Shown here one piece after another: positions 43,993 to 53,957 of a DNA stretch of 64,000 nt (positions within the stretch are counted from its first letter, which is position 1; each line of letters begins with the position of its first letter). Made by a program: the position numbers and the translations under genes. A model generated the notes under the pieces. The model was not told the origin of the DNA. It saw only the letters and a program-made list of their open reading frames with translations, and ran no database searches. The DNA is from Zavarzinia marina (lineage in GTDB: Bacteria; Pseudomonadota; Alphaproteobacteria; Zavarziniales; Zavarziniaceae), in NCBI RefSeq assembly GCF_021568905.1, contig NZ_JAKGSB010000005.1, positions 248,001 to 312,000 on the forward strand. Reading direction: 5' to 3'.

Positions 43993-44367
43993 TCACGCCG
44001 GTGGGGCCGGGCGGCTGACGACATAGAGGGCGGAGAGGCCGATCACGGCGAAGACCACAAGGGCGAGCCACCATTGGGGGCGGCTGCCGACCAGGAAGAT
44101 GCCATAGCCGAGGGTCATGCCGCCGAGGGCGAAGGTCTTGCCCCGGCGCGAGATGGCGCCGTATTGCCGCCAGTCCCGCAGCGTGGGGCCGAATTGCGGT
44201 TGGTTCATCAGCCAGGCGTCGAGCCGGGGCGAGGAGCGGGCGAAGCAGGCGGCGGCGAGGATCAGGAAGATCGTCGTCGGCATCACCGGCAGAAAGGCGC
44301 CCAGCACGCCGAGGCCCGCGAACATCAGGCCCAGCACCAGGAAGAACGCCCGCCGTGCTCCGTCCAT
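43993..44367 (-). CDS. DUF454 (YbaN-like) inner-membrane protein
   Basis: A 124-residue protein with three or four hydrophobic helices. The family blocks GLGVLGAFLPVMPTTIFLIL (about 17-36) and ACFARSSPRLDAWLMNQPQF (about 38-58) are well kept. Function unknown in the family. The ATG at 44367 follows GAGAGGAAAAC. Single gene. Confidence 0.85.
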   Translation of the reverse strand: MDGARRAFFLVLGLMFAGLGVLGAFLPVMPTTIFLILAAACFARSSPRLDAWLMNQPQFGPTLRDWRQYGAISRRGKTFALGGMTLGYGIFLVGSRPQWWLALVVFAVIGLSALYVVSRPAPPA

Positions 44368-44487
44368 GTTTTCCTCTCGCAACGCCGCCCGCGGGGACGG
44401 GCTGGGGCGAAGGAAGCACATTTGAGCCCGGGCGTCGACGGGACCCGTCGTCGCCGGTGTCGCGATCGGAAAATCGGATGAAGCGGT

Positions 44488-45450
44488 TCAGCCGGCCGAG
44501 ACCCGGCGTCCGCCGCGCAATTCGCGCGGGCTGTGGCCGAAGCGGCGGCGGAAATGGCGGCTGAACTGGGCGGGATCGTGGAAGCCCCAGCGAAAGGCGG
44601 TTTCGGCGATGGTCTCCGTCCGGGCCGGATCGGCCAATTGCGCCGCCGCCGCCTCGAGCCTGAGGTCGCGGATCCATTGGCCGATCGAATGGCCGTGGGC
44701 CTGGCTGAACAGGGCGTTCAGATAGCGGACGGAAATGCCACAGGCGGCGGCGATGCCGTCAGGGCACAGCGCCGGATCGGTCAGGTGGCGGCGCACGTGG
44801 CGCTCGATCCGGGCGAGATGGGCGCGGCGCACGGTGGACAGACCGCTGTGGACGGCACGGGCATCATTCTCGATCGCCAGGGCCAGCAGGTCGACCAATG
44901 TGTCGCCGACACCGGCACGCTCCGCCCGGCCGGCGGCGGCGAGGCGCGACGGGATCAGGCGCAGCATGTCGTGCAGCAGGGCGGCGGTGCCGAGGCCGGC
45001 ATCGGCGACCAGGCTCGGCATGCGGTCGACGGCGCCGAGCCGGCGTTTCATGACCGCCAGCGGCACGCGCAGGCTCCAGACCTCGTTTTCCGCCAGGGCC
45101 TGGACGAAGAGCGAGGGCAGGCAGCTCTGTTCCACCAGCATCTGGTTGCGCCGGCAGGTCAGCTCCAGCCCGCCCTGGGTGTAGACGATCTCGGAGCGCG
45201 TGGCGAAGGAGACGAGGAGCACATCCTCCTTGTCGGCGGCGAGGTGCCGCGCCTCGCGCAGATAGGAGACCGGGCCCGAGGCCATATAGGCGACCGACGC
45301 CTCCCCCAGATCCCAGGACAGGAGCCGGCCCGAGAAGGCCTCTGCCTCGGTCATCGTGTCGACGGGAAAGAGGACGTCGCTGACCGCGTCGCGCCAGGGC
45401 GTCAGGGGGCCGGACGGCAGCGGTTCGGCCGTCGCGAATTCACGAAACAT
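44488..45450 (-). CDS. AraC-family regulator
   Basis: A 320-residue regulator. The N-terminal ~200 residues form a cupin-like AraC-binding region (LVSFATRSEIVYTQGGLELT near 78-97). The C-terminal double helix-turn-helix runs from about 220 to 315: PDGIAAACGISVRYLNALFS, then TIAETAFRWGFHDPAQFSRH and FRRRFGHSPRELR. The ATG at 45450 has GGAGG eight bases upstream. It is divergent from the flavin monooxygenase gene (217 bp) and probably controls it. Confidence 0.87.
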   Translation of the reverse strand: MFREFATAEPLPSGPLTPWRDAVSDVLFPVDTMTEAEAFSGRLLSWDLGEASVAYMASGPVSYLREARHLAADKEDVLLVSFATRSEIVYTQGGLELTCRRNQMLVEQSCLPSLFVQALAENEVWSLRVPLAVMKRRLGAVDRMPSLVADAGLGTAALLHDMLRLIPSRLAAAGRAERAGVGDTLVDLLALAIENDARAVHSGLSTVRRAHLARIERHVRRHLTDPALCPDGIAAACGISVRYLNALFSQAHGHSIGQWIRDLRLEAAAAQLADPARTETIAETAFRWGFHDPAQFSRHFRRRFGHSPRELRGGRRVSAG

Positions 45451-45667
45451 CGCAAGCCCTCCACCTGAACGCGACCATCGGTCAAGGGTAAGGCGCGCTT
45501 CGGGCGGCGCCAAGGATCTTTGCGGCGGTGCGAAAGAGACTTGTCGATTTCGGCACAAAGATTTGCGCGCCGGGGCACGGCGGCGGCTGGCGGATTGGCG
45601 CCGCAGGGTCGCTTTGCCAGTCTCGATCTGGATTTATTCGCAACTGCGAGAGGAAGGATCGGCGCCC

Positions 45668-46981
45668 ATGGCCAAGCGTTTTCACCTCGGCTGGTTCACC
45701 AATTTCACCACGGACGAATGGAACGGCACTTTCGCGAATGGCGGCGATCCGTGGAACGGCCAGTTCTATGTCGAGATGGCCCAGGCCCTGGAACGCGCCT
45801 GCTTCGACTACATCATGTTCGAGGACAAGCTGGCGATTTCGGAAATCTACGGCGGCACCTCGGAGGCGGTCCTGAAACACGCGCTCGGCATGGTGCCCAA
45901 GGGCGATCCGGCGCCGCTGGCGGCCATGATCGCGGGCAAGACCTCGAGGATCGGCATCGTCGCCACCCTCTCCACCCTCGGCTATCCACCGTTCCTGCTG
46001 GCCCGCCTGTGCTCCACCATCGACAGTCTGGCGGAGGGGCGCTTCGGCTGGAACATCGTGACCAGCGCCGAGAATGCGGCGGCCCAGAATTTCGGCCTCG
46101 ACGCCCTGCCGCCGCGCGAACTGCGCTACGACATGGCGCACGAATACATGGACCTCGTCTATCAGCTCTTCGACTCCTGGGACGCCGATGCCGTGGTGCG
46201 CGACCGCGAGACCGGCACCTACGCCGATTTCACCAAGGTCCGGCGGATCGATTTCGAAGGCCGCTTCTTCAAGTGCCGGGGCCCCTTGAACACGGTGCGC
46301 TCGCCCCAGGGCATTCCCGCCCGCATCCAGGCCGGCGCCTCGCCCAAGGGGCGCGACTTCGCGGCGAAGCACGCCGACGCCGTGGTCGCGGTCAATCAGG
46401 GCGTCGAAGCCATGAAGGCGTTCCGCGACGACATCCGCGCCCGCGCCGCCGCCCTCGGCCGCGATCCGGATTCGATCAAGGTGCTCTATCTCGTCGCCCC
46501 GACCCTGGCCGAGACCGAGGCGGAGGCCCGGGCGAAATACGCCCGCATGGTCGAGGATCCGACCTTCATCGAATTGAACCTGTGCCTGATCTCCTCGATC
46601 ACCGACATCGACTTCAAGCAGTTCGATCTCGACCAGCCCCTGCCGGAAAGGCTCACCACCAATGGCGAGCAGGGTTCGCTCGACGCCTTCCAGCAATGGG
46701 GGTCCGGCAAGAGCCTGCGCCGGCTGGTGACCGAGGCCTCGGGCGGGCTCGTCTCGTCGGTGCCCCTGATCGGCACGCCCGACAGTATCGCCGACCGCAT
46801 GGGCGAGGTGATGGAAGAGGTCGGCGGCGACGGCTTCCTGATCACCACGCCCCATCTCGGCGTCAACCGCCGCATGATCGTCGAGGTGACGGACGGCCTC
46901 GTCCCCGCGCTTCAGCGCCGGGGCCTGATGCGCACCGAATATTCCGGCAAGACGCTGCGCGACAATCTGCTGGCGTTCTGA
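45668..46981 (+). CDS. LLM-class flavin monooxygenase (NtaA/SnaA/DszA group)
   Basis: A 437-residue FMNH2-dependent oxygenase with a luciferase-like TIM barrel. The start FHLGWFTNFTTDEWNG and blocks EGRFGWNIVTSAENAAAQNF and QAGASPKGRDFAAKHADAVV mark the subgroup that oxidises nitrilotriacetate, sulfones, dimethyl sulfide or similar compounds. It needs a separate flavin reductase, which is not adjacent. The ATG at 45668 follows AGGAAGGA. Substrate unknown; control by the divergent AraC gene is likely. Confidence 0.85.
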   Translation: MAKRFHLGWFTNFTTDEWNGTFANGGDPWNGQFYVEMAQALERACFDYIMFEDKLAISEIYGGTSEAVLKHALGMVPKGDPAPLAAMIAGKTSRIGIVATLSTLGYPPFLLARLCSTIDSLAEGRFGWNIVTSAENAAAQNFGLDALPPRELRYDMAHEYMDLVYQLFDSWDADAVVRDRETGTYADFTKVRRIDFEGRFFKCRGPLNTVRSPQGIPARIQAGASPKGRDFAAKHADAVVAVNQGVEAMKAFRDDIRARAAALGRDPDSIKVLYLVAPTLAETEAEARAKYARMVEDPTFIELNLCLISSITDIDFKQFDLDQPLPERLTTNGEQGSLDAFQQWGSGKSLRRLVTEASGGLVSSVPLIGTPDSIADRMGEVMEEVGGDGFLITTPHLGVNRRMIVEVTDGLVPALQRRGLMRTEYSGKTLRDNLLAF

Positions 46982-47012
46982 GGTCCGCTTTCTCTTGGCG
47001 AAAACGCGCCCC

Positions 47013-47819
47013 TCAGGGCACCACCTTGTCCAGCCAGTCGGCGGCGTCCGCGGCCATGTCGTGCCAGCCGGGCTCGGACAGCATCCAATGGCTGAAGCCG
47101 TCGTAGAGACGGAACACGGCGTGGTCGTCACCATCGCGGTAGCGCGCGGCGATGCGCTGTACCGTGCGCGCGGAATTCACCCGGTCGGCGCTGCCGGCGG
47201 CGGCGAAGACGGGGCATTTCACGGTCCACGGCTCGACCCGGCTGGCCCGGCGAAGATCCCACGGCCAATGCATGATCTCGAACACGGCGCGACCCGATTC
47301 CGGCACGAAACGCTCGAAGGTGGCGCGCCGTTCGCTGCGCGGCAGGCGATTCAGGGTGTGATCGGCGGCAACGCGATAGACCGGGTGGATCGGCCCGTCC
47401 CAGAACACGCCGAGCGTCGCGACCATGCCGACCGCCGACAGAACCTCGAAGTCGGTCGACGGGATCAGGCCCCAGGGCGGGCTCGGCGCCAGCAGCACGA
47501 TCGCCCGTGCCAGGCCCCGCGACGCCAGCATCTGGGCCAGCAGGCCGCCCATGGAATGGCCGACCAGGACGGGCTTTTCCGGCAGGCTCTTGATCAGGCG
47601 CGCGAGGTCGTCGGCATAGTCGACCAGGCTGGTGCGGCCCAGATTGTGGTGGGGCCGGCCATGGGCGGGCGTGTCGTGATGCAGGAGATCCGGGGTGTGG
47701 CAGTTCCAGCCCCGCGCCGTCATCGCGCCCGCCCAGTTCTCCATCGCCCAGCCGGCGCAGAAGGCGCCGTGGATCAGGACCATCTCGCCTCTTGCGGCTT
47801 TCGCTTTCCGTGGTGCCAT
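47013..47819 (-). CDS. alpha/beta hydrolase
   Basis: A 268-residue hydrolase. The oxyanion region is LIHGAFCAGWAMENW (about 16-30); the nucleophile elbow GHSMGG supplies the catalytic Ser near residue 93; the Asp is in AAGSADRVN and the His in GFSHWML. It is a soluble esterase or lipase-like enzyme with unknown substrate. Two ATGs (47822, 47819) are in frame; the second is better spaced from GGAGG. It starts 12 bp after rppH on the same strand and may be co-transcribed. Confidence 0.8.
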   Translation of the reverse strand: MAPRKAKAARGEMVLIHGAFCAGWAMENWAGAMTARGWNCHTPDLLHHDTPAHGRPHHNLGRTSLVDYADDLARLIKSLPEKPVLVGHSMGGLLAQMLASRGLARAIVLLAPSPPWGLIPSTDFEVLSAVGMVATLGVFWDGPIHPVYRVAADHTLNRLPRSERRATFERFVPESGRAVFEIMHWPWDLRRASRVEPWTVKCPVFAAAGSADRVNSARTVQRIAARYRDGDDHAVFRLYDGFSHWMLSEPGWHDMAADAADWLDKVVP

Positions 47820-47830
47820 CATGCCCTCCG

Positions 47831-48304
47831 TCAGGCCGAGAAGAGGGGGGCGAACTCGGCGACCACGGCTTCGTAGAGGGCGCGTTTGAACGGCACGATC
47901 AGGCCCGGCAGATCGCCGTGAGGAACCCAGCGCCAGGCGGCGAATTCGGGATGTCTGGTTCCGATGTCGATGTCGGCGTCGGTGCCGAGGAAACGCATGG
48001 CGTACCATTTCTGGCGCTGCCCGCGATAGCGCCCCTTCCAGACCTTGGGCACCAGTTCGGCCGGCAGGTCATAGGTCAGCCAGTCCCGGCTTTCGGCGAC
48101 GATCTCGGCCTTTTCGGTGCCGATCTCCTCGCCCAATTCCCGGATCGCGGCGGTCTCCGGCGCCTCGCCCTCGTCGATGCCGCCCTGGGGCATCTGCCAT
48201 GCCTCCACCAGATTGTCGATCCGCTGCCCGACGAAGACGAGGCCGTCGGGGTTGATCAGCATGATGCCGACACAGGGGCGGTAGGGCAGGGCGGATATAT
48301 CCAT
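47831..48304 (-). CDS. rppH: RNA pyrophosphohydrolase (RppH)
   Basis: Removes pyrophosphate from the 5' end of mRNA and so opens it to RNase E-dependent decay. At 157 residues it has the right length. The opening [20 protein letters not shown] and the Nudix box [20 protein letters not shown] (residues 41-60, then IG) are complete. [17 protein letters not shown] is typical of RppH/IalA. In the minus-strand housekeeping run, downstream of the divergent deacetylase. Confidence 0.92.
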   Translation of the reverse strand: MDISALPYRPCVGIMLINPDGLVFVGQRIDNLVEAWQMPQGGIDEGEAPETAAIRELGEEIGTEKAEIVAESRDWLTYDLPAELVPKVWKGRYRGQRQKWYAMRFLGTDADIDIGTRHPEFAAWRWVPHGDLPGLIVPFKRALYEAVVAEFAPLFSA

Positions 48305-48330
48305 GGGCGTGACTCGTGTTACGGAACGGA

Positions 48331-49710
48331 TTACTCGGGATGGGGCGCGTCGGCGGCATGCGGAGCCGCGCCATGCGCCGCGGGTTCTGGGGCATCGCCG
48401 CCGGGAAGGGTGTCGGGAAGTGTAACCGTGTCGGCAAGCGCGCTGACCGGCGCCAGCACCAGGCCCTTGTCGGCGAGGCCGGCGCTCCAGGCCGCGATCC
48501 GCTCGATCGAGCCCGGATAATCGGCGGCGATGCCGATGGCGGCGCCACCCTGGCGGGCGAAACGCTCCAATTCAGCGAGGCGGGCATCGACGGCGGCACG
48601 CGTGGGCGTCGCATCGATGAAGCGGGTGGCGACGGCGCGCGGCAGGCCGATCTCGCCCGCGATTTCCGGCAGGACGGAGGTATCGGCGGTGCGGCTGTCC
48701 AGCACCATCAGGCCGCGCGCGCGCAGCGCCTCGGCGGCGGGGCGGACGGCGGCGGCATCGGCGGTGAAGCGCGAGCCCATATAGGTCATCACGCCGACAT
48801 AGCCGGTGGTGCGCGACAGGCTCCATTCCAGGCGCGAGCGGTTGTCGGCGGCGGAAAGATCGGTCATCAGCGCCTTGGGGCCGGGATCGCTGGTCGGGAA
48901 ATCGACCGGTTCCATCGGCACCTGGATCAGGAATTCATGGCCTGCCCGGCGGGCCTTGGCGGCCCAGTCGTCCAGGTTGCGGGCATAGGGCGAGAAGGCC
49001 AGGGTGACGTCGGGCGGCAGGGTCTCGATCGCCCCGGTCGAGGTCGACTCGCGAAGGCCCAGGCCGGCGACGACGATCGCCACGCGCGGTCGCGCCGTAT
49101 GGTCGCCGAAGGGCCGGGCGTAGACGCGCCAGGGCTGGCGTCCGTCGGGCCCGATCACCGGCAGGCTGCCGTCGCGGCCCCGTTCCACCAGACGGGGATC
49201 GGGGGCCGGCGCCAGGGCGACGTCAGCGGCCGGGACGGGGGCCGCATCATGACCGGGGTCGGCGTCATGATTGGGCTCCGCGCCAGGGGCGGTCGCGGGG
49301 GCATGGGTCTCGGCGGGTTCCGCCGGTGAAGGGGTATCGTGGCCGGCTGCCGGTGGTTCGGGGGCGTCCACCACCGCGCCGTGTTCCGCGTCTCCGCCGG
49401 CCGGCTCGTCTTGGGTTGCTTCCGAGCCGTGGCCTTCCGGCACCGCCGGGGTCTCATGGCCGGCGACCAGGTCCTCGGCCGGGGCTTTTTCGGTGGGGGC
49501 ATCCGCGATGCGGACGACGATCCGGCCTTCGCGGCCGGCGCCGCCCGGGCCGCTCAGGGCCGCCCAGGCGACCAGGGCGCCGACGGCGGCGACCGTGCCG
49601 AGGACGGCGAAGGCGAGAACCGGGGGGCGGCGGGGTTCCGCCGTCTCCGCCTCCGGCGCGACGGTCTCGGCATCGTCCGTCGCGTCCTGCTCCTTCTCGC
49701 CGTCCGCCAT
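48331..49710 (-). CDS. divergent polysaccharide deacetylase family protein (YibQ-like)
   Basis: A 459-residue protein anchored by one N-terminal helix (about 26-46), then a long low-complexity Ala/Pro/Glu/His-rich linker (about 60-180), then the YibQ/divergent polysaccharide deacetylase domain (about 200-430): [42 protein letters not shown] and [15 protein letters not shown]. The canonical deacetylase metal ligands are not obvious. It is usually found behind ctpA and envC, as here, and is thought to work in the envelope. The ATG at 49710 is chosen; a TTG overlapping the ctpA stop is an alternative. Confidence 0.85.
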   Translation of the reverse strand: MADGEKEQDATDDAETVAPEAETAEPRRPPVLAFAVLGTVAAVGALVAWAALSGPGGAGREGRIVVRIADAPTEKAPAEDLVAGHETPAVPEGHGSEATQDEPAGGDAEHGAVVDAPEPPAAGHDTPSPAEPAETHAPATAPGAEPNHDADPGHDAAPVPAADVALAPAPDPRLVERGRDGSLPVIGPDGRQPWRVYARPFGDHTARPRVAIVVAGLGLRESTSTGAIETLPPDVTLAFSPYARNLDDWAAKARRAGHEFLIQVPMEPVDFPTSDPGPKALMTDLSAADNRSRLEWSLSRTTGYVGVMTYMGSRFTADAAAVRPAAEALRARGLMVLDSRTADTSVLPEIAGEIGLPRAVATRFIDATPTRAAVDARLAELERFARQGGAAIGIAADYPGSIERIAAWSAGLADKGLVLAPVSALADTVTLPDTLPGGDAPEPAAHGAAPHAADAPHPE

Positions 49711-49727
49711 CGCGGGGCTCCGCGCCG

Positions 49728-51020
49728 TCAATTGGCGATCTTGCCGTCGACCACCTTCAGCGTCTTCAGCAGGGCCAGAGCCTGATCGAGCTGCGCGTCC
49801 TGGCTGCGGTCATCGGGAATGCTCTGGGCGCTGCGCGGGCCCGTATCCTCCTCGCCTTCGCCGGCGAGATGGTTGGGCAGATCGGCTTCCGAGCGCAGTT
49901 CGGGCGCATCCTCGGGATCGACGCCATCGGGCAGGGGCTGGGTGACGACGCGGTCGGGCTCGATTCCCTTGGCCTGGATCGAGCGGCCGGACGGGGTGTA
50001 GTAGCGCGCCGTGGTCAGGCGCAGCGCGCCCTGGTTCGGCAGCGGGATGATGGTCTGCACCGACCCCTTGCCGAAGGAGCGCGTGCCCATGATCACCGCG
50101 CGCTGATGGTCCTGCAGGGCGCCGGCGACGATTTCCGAGGCCGAGGCGGAACCGCCGTTGATCAGCACGATCACCGGCTTGCCCTCGGCCATGTCGCCGC
50201 GCGTCGCGCTGTAACGCGAGACGTCGTCCGGGTGACGGCCGCGGGTCGAGACGATTTCGCCCCGGTCGAGGAATTCGTCGGAAATCGCCACCGCCTGATC
50301 GAGCAGGCCGCCCGGGTTGTTGCGCAGGTCGAGGACGACGCCCTGCACCTTGTCGGGGCCGATCTCGCGCGCGAGGTCGGTGATCGCCTGCTTCACACCC
50401 GAATCCACCTGCTTGTTGAACTGGGTGACGCGGACGTAGATCGCATCGCCTTCCCGGCGCGAGCGCACGGCGCGGATGCGGATGACGGCGCGGGTGATGG
50501 TGACGTCGAAGGGCTTGGTCACCCCTTCGCGCTTGATCGAGACGACGATCTTGGAATCGATCGGGCCGCGCATCTGCTCGACCGCTTCCTGCAGGGTCAG
50601 GCCCATCACGTCCTTGCCGTCGAGGGCGATGATGTAGTCCCCGGTCTTCAGCCCGGCGCGCGACGCCGGCGTGTCGTCGATGGGGGTGACCACCTTGACG
50701 TAGCCGTTCTCCATCGTGACCTCGATGCCGAGGCCGCCGAATTCGCCGTCGGTCTGCACCTGCATGTCGCCGTAGGCCTTGGCGTTCATGTAGGAGGAAT
50801 GAGGATCGAGAGAGGCGAGCATGCCGTTGATGGCAGCCTCCACCAGCTTCTCGTCCGTCACCTCGTCGACATAGTCGCTCTTCACGCGGTCGTAGACGTC
50901 GCCGAAGAGATTGAGCTGGCGGTAGGTTTCGGCCGAGGACGCGGCCTCCACCACCAGGGGCACGGCGGCGCCCGCCGCGAACGCGAGGAAGGCCACGACT
51001 GCTCGATTCATTCGCTTCAT
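49728..51020 (-). CDS. ctpA: S41-family C-terminal processing peptidase
   Basis: A periplasmic or membrane-anchored serine protease of 430 residues. A signal anchor (about 6-26) is followed by the S41 N-domain, a PDZ domain (GGLGIEVTMENGYVKVVTPI to about 165) and the catalytic domain. The catalytic Ser lies in GGSASASEIVAGALQ (about 289-303) and the Lys in SFGKGSVQT near 320. It trims C-termini of envelope proteins, often peptidoglycan hydrolases. Its start overlaps the envC stop by 4 bp. Confidence 0.93.
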   Translation of the reverse strand: MKRMNRAVVAFLAFAAGAAVPLVVEAASSAETYRQLNLFGDVYDRVKSDYVDEVTDEKLVEAAINGMLASLDPHSSYMNAKAYGDMQVQTDGEFGGLGIEVTMENGYVKVVTPIDDTPASRAGLKTGDYIIALDGKDVMGLTLQEAVEQMRGPIDSKIVVSIKREGVTKPFDVTITRAVIRIRAVRSRREGDAIYVRVTQFNKQVDSGVKQAITDLAREIGPDKVQGVVLDLRNNPGGLLDQAVAISDEFLDRGEIVSTRGRHPDDVSRYSATRGDMAEGKPVIVLINGGSASASEIVAGALQDHQRAVIMGTRSFGKGSVQTIIPLPNQGALRLTTARYYTPSGRSIQAKGIEPDRVVTQPLPDGVDPEDAPELRSEADLPNHLAGEGEEDTGPRSAQSIPDDRSQDAQLDQALALLKTLKVVDGKIAN

Positions 51021-52339
51021 CCGCTTACCTTGGTGGCGCGTGGCGACAGCCAGGGACCGAGATCCACAGGCGCCCCATCGTGCCTCAGTTCGATATATAG
51101 AACAGGACGGCTACCCTCGGCGGCACCTTCCATCTGACCGACCGGCTCACCAGCCAGAACCTTCTGCCCGACGGTCACGTCGATACGCTCCATCCCCGCG
51201 AGGAGGAGATGATACCCGTCGCCTTGCGACAGGATCAAGAGTTGGCCATAGCCTGAAAACGCGCCGGCGAAGGCGACGGAGCCCGCGGCGGGCGCGGTGA
51301 CCCCCGCGCCGGCCCTGGTGGCGATGCGAAAGCCCCTGGCGGTCAGGCCGTTCGCCTGGCGATCGCCGAAGCGCGCGACGATCTCGCCCGCCGCCGGCAA
51401 CGGCAATTTGCCCTTCAGGGTGGCGAAACGGGCCAGAATGGCGGGTCTCGGGGCTTCGGCCGGGACCGGCACCGCCTGCTCGCCCGGGGGCGTCGCGGCG
51501 GCGACTGCCGCCGCCCGTTCTGCGGCGCGGCGCGCGGCCTCCGCCGCCTCGGCCGCCTCGCGCGCCCGGCGCTGCTTCTCGACCGCCGCGATCAGTTCCT
51601 CGATCGACTTCGCTTCGGCGGCCAGACGGTCGACCCGGCGCGATTCGGCGGCGGCGAGGCCGGCCAGGCGCTTGTCGTCCGTCGCCTTTCGCCCCAGCAG
51701 CCTGTCCAGCTCGGCCCGTTCGACGGCCAGCGCCGCCAGCGTGTCCTCGAGGCTGCCGCGTTCGACCGCGAGACGGGCGCGCAGGGCCGCCAGCGCGGTC
51801 AGGTCGCGGCCGAGGGCATTGGCCCGATCACGCAATTCGGGCAGAAGGTCGCGCAGCACGGTGCCGGTATGGGCGATGTCGAGGGCATTCTGGCGCCGGA
51901 CCATGAGCAGGACCGGCGGGCGCCGCGACAGCCGCGTCAGGGCGCCGAGAAGGCGCGACAGGGCGGCGCGGCGGTCGGCCAGGGCGGCGGTCTTTTCGGC
52001 TTCGGAGGCGGCGAGTTCGGCCATGCGCCGTTCGATCGTATCGGCCGCCGCCTCGCGCTCGCGCAATTGGGCGGCGCGTTCGACCAATTGGGTCTTCAGG
52101 CTGTCGATTTCCCGGGCCAGGCGGGCCTTTTCCGCCTCGACCTCGGCCTGGCGGCGGCGCGCGTCTTCCAGTTCGGCCTGGACCGCGCGAAGTTTCGAAG
52201 GATCGGCCTCCTGCCCGAGGCCGTTTTCCACGCCGCCGAGGAAGACCCCGGCGGCCAGGAGAAGGAGAAATGCGTGCCGGCGCCGGGCGTCAGGCGCTGG
52301 CACGCGTCGCGGGCGCATGGGCGGCTTTCGCACCGGCAT
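51017..52339 (-). CDS. envC: EnvC-like murein hydrolase activator (degenerate M23)
   Basis: A 440-residue periplasmic protein. A signal peptide (HAFLLLLAAGVFLGGVENGL) is followed by two long coiled-coil stretches (about 45-140 and 175-280) and a C-terminal LytM-like domain (about 310-430, GYGQLLILSQGDGYHLLLAG). The usual zinc ligands of M23 peptidases are absent (FRIATRAG at the first His/Asp site), as in E. coli EnvC. It should activate amidases for cell separation. The start is uncertain: both 52339 and 52318 lie inside the gpmI 3' end and lack a clear ribosome site. Confidence 0.87.
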   Translation of the reverse strand: MPVRKPPMRPRRVPAPDARRRHAFLLLLAAGVFLGGVENGLGQEADPSKLRAVQAELEDARRRQAEVEAEKARLAREIDSLKTQLVERAAQLREREAAADTIERRMAELAASEAEKTAALADRRAALSRLLGALTRLSRRPPVLLMVRRQNALDIAHTGTVLRDLLPELRDRANALGRDLTALAALRARLAVERGSLEDTLAALAVERAELDRLLGRKATDDKRLAGLAAAESRRVDRLAAEAKSIEELIAAVEKQRRAREAAEAAEAARRAAERAAAVAAATPPGEQAVPVPAEAPRPAILARFATLKGKLPLPAAGEIVARFGDRQANGLTARGFRIATRAGAGVTAPAAGSVAFAGAFSGYGQLLILSQGDGYHLLLAGMERIDVTVGQKVLAGEPVGQMEGAAEGSRPVLYIELRHDGAPVDLGPWLSPRATKVSG

Positions 52340-53891
52340 CCGCCGGTACCAGCAGGGAATGGCCCGTCATCACCGCCGGCTGGTCGAGGCCGAGGAACGG
52401 CAGCAGCGTGGGCGCGATATCCGCCAGCCGCCCGTCCGAAAGGGCGACGGCGCTTTCGGCGTTGAACAGCAGGGCGGGCACCAGATTGGTGGTATGGGCG
52501 GTATGGGCGCCATGGGTATCGGCGTCGAACATCTGCTCGATATTGCCGTGATCGGCGGTCACCAGCATGACGCCGCCGGCCGCCGCCACCGCCTCCGACA
52601 GGCGGCCCAGGCAGGTGTCGATGGTCTCCACCGCCTCGATCGCCGCCGCCATGATGCCGGTGTGGCCGACCATGTCGGGATTGGCGTAATTGACCACGAT
52701 CAGGTCGTAACCCTTGCCCGCGATCGCTTCCACCAGGCGGTCGGTCACCTCGGGCGCCGACATGGCGGGGGCGAGGTCATAGGTCGCGACCTTGGGGCTG
52801 GGCACCAGGATGCGGTCCTCGCCCTCGAACACCGTCTCCTCGCCGCCGTTGAAGAAGAAGGTGACGTGGGCGTATTTCTCGGTCTCGGCGATGCGCAACT
52901 GGGTCTTGCCGGCCTTGGCGACCACGGCGCCCAGCGGGTCCTCCACCCGTTCGGCCGGGAAGATCGCGGGGATCAGGGCGTTCAACTGGCTCGAATATTC
53001 GACCATGCCGGCGATGCCGGAAAAATCGGGCACGCGGGCGCGCGGGAAACCGTCGAAATCCGGGTCCAGCAGGGCGATCAGGATCTCGCGCGCGCGGTCG
53101 GCGCGGAAATTGGCCATCAGCAGGCCGTCGCCCGCGTTCATGCCGCGATAATTGCCGATCGCGGTCGGCAGGACGAATTCATCGGTCTTGCCGGCGGCGT
53201 AGGAGGCTTCGACGGCGGCGCGGGCGTCCGGCGCGCTTTCGCCGGCGGCATCGACGAGCGCGCCATAGGCGAGACCGACCCGGTCCCAGCGCTTGTCGCG
53301 GTCCATGGCGAAATAGCGCCCGGAAATCGTGCCGAAGCGCCAGCCCGGCACGCCGTCCAGCGCCGTCCCGAAATCGGCCAGATAGTCGAGCGCGCTCTTC
53401 GGCGGGGTGTCGCGGCCGTCGAGGAAACCGTGGACGACGGTGTCGACGCCGTGGCTGGACGCGATCTTGATCAGGGCGACCAGATGGTCCTGATGGGAAT
53501 GCACGCCGCCCGGCGACAGCAGGCCCAGGAGATGCAGCACGCCGCCCTTCGCCTTCACCGCCTCGATCACCTTCAGCAGGACGGCATTGTCGGCCAGGGT
53601 GCCGTCGGTGATCGCCTGGTCGATGCGCGGCAGATCCTGCATGACGACGCGGCCGCCGCCCAGGTTCATGTGGCCGACCTCGGAATTGCCCATCTGGCCG
53701 TCCGGCAGGCCGACGGACAGACCGGACGTCTGGATCAGGGCGCGCGGGCAGTCGGCGACCAGGCGCCGCCAGTTCGGGGTCCGGGCCTTGGCGATGGCGT
53801 TGTCCTCGCCACCCTCGCGCCAGCCCCATCCGTCCAGGATGCACAGAACGACGGGTTTCTGCGGGGTCACGGGAAGGGTTGCGTCAGTCAT
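52290..53891 (-). CDS. gpmI: 2,3-bisphosphoglycerate-independent phosphoglycerate mutase
   Basis: Interconverts 3- and 2-phosphoglycerate with two metal ions. At 533 residues it has the normal length. Ser70 in GQMGNSEVGH is the phosphorylated nucleophile. VVLCILDGWGWRE, HLLGLLSPGGVHSHQDHL and MLVTADHGNIEQM are the metal and substrate blocks. The ATG at 53891 is chosen over an upstream TTG. Its 3' end overlaps the envC start, indicating a tight operon. Confidence 0.95.
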   Translation of the reverse strand: MTDATLPVTPQKPVVLCILDGWGWREGGEDNAIAKARTPNWRRLVADCPRALIQTSGLSVGLPDGQMGNSEVGHMNLGGGRVVMQDLPRIDQAITDGTLADNAVLLKVIEAVKAKGGVLHLLGLLSPGGVHSHQDHLVALIKIASSHGVDTVVHGFLDGRDTPPKSALDYLADFGTALDGVPGWRFGTISGRYFAMDRDKRWDRVGLAYGALVDAAGESAPDARAAVEASYAAGKTDEFVLPTAIGNYRGMNAGDGLLMANFRADRAREILIALLDPDFDGFPRARVPDFSGIAGMVEYSSQLNALIPAIFPAERVEDPLGAVVAKAGKTQLRIAETEKYAHVTFFFNGGEETVFEGEDRILVPSPKVATYDLAPAMSAPEVTDRLVEAIAGKGYDLIVVNYANPDMVGHTGIMAAAIEAVETIDTCLGRLSEAVAAAGGVMLVTADHGNIEQMFDADTHGAHTAHTTNLVPALLFNAESAVALSDGRLADIAPTLLPFLGLDQPAVMTGHSLLVPADAGAKAAHAPATRASA

Positions 53892-53957
53892 GGCCAAACC
53901 TTGAACGAAGAATGCGAACGCCGGGTAAACGAAGCGGGAGCGAAATCGCTCCCTCTC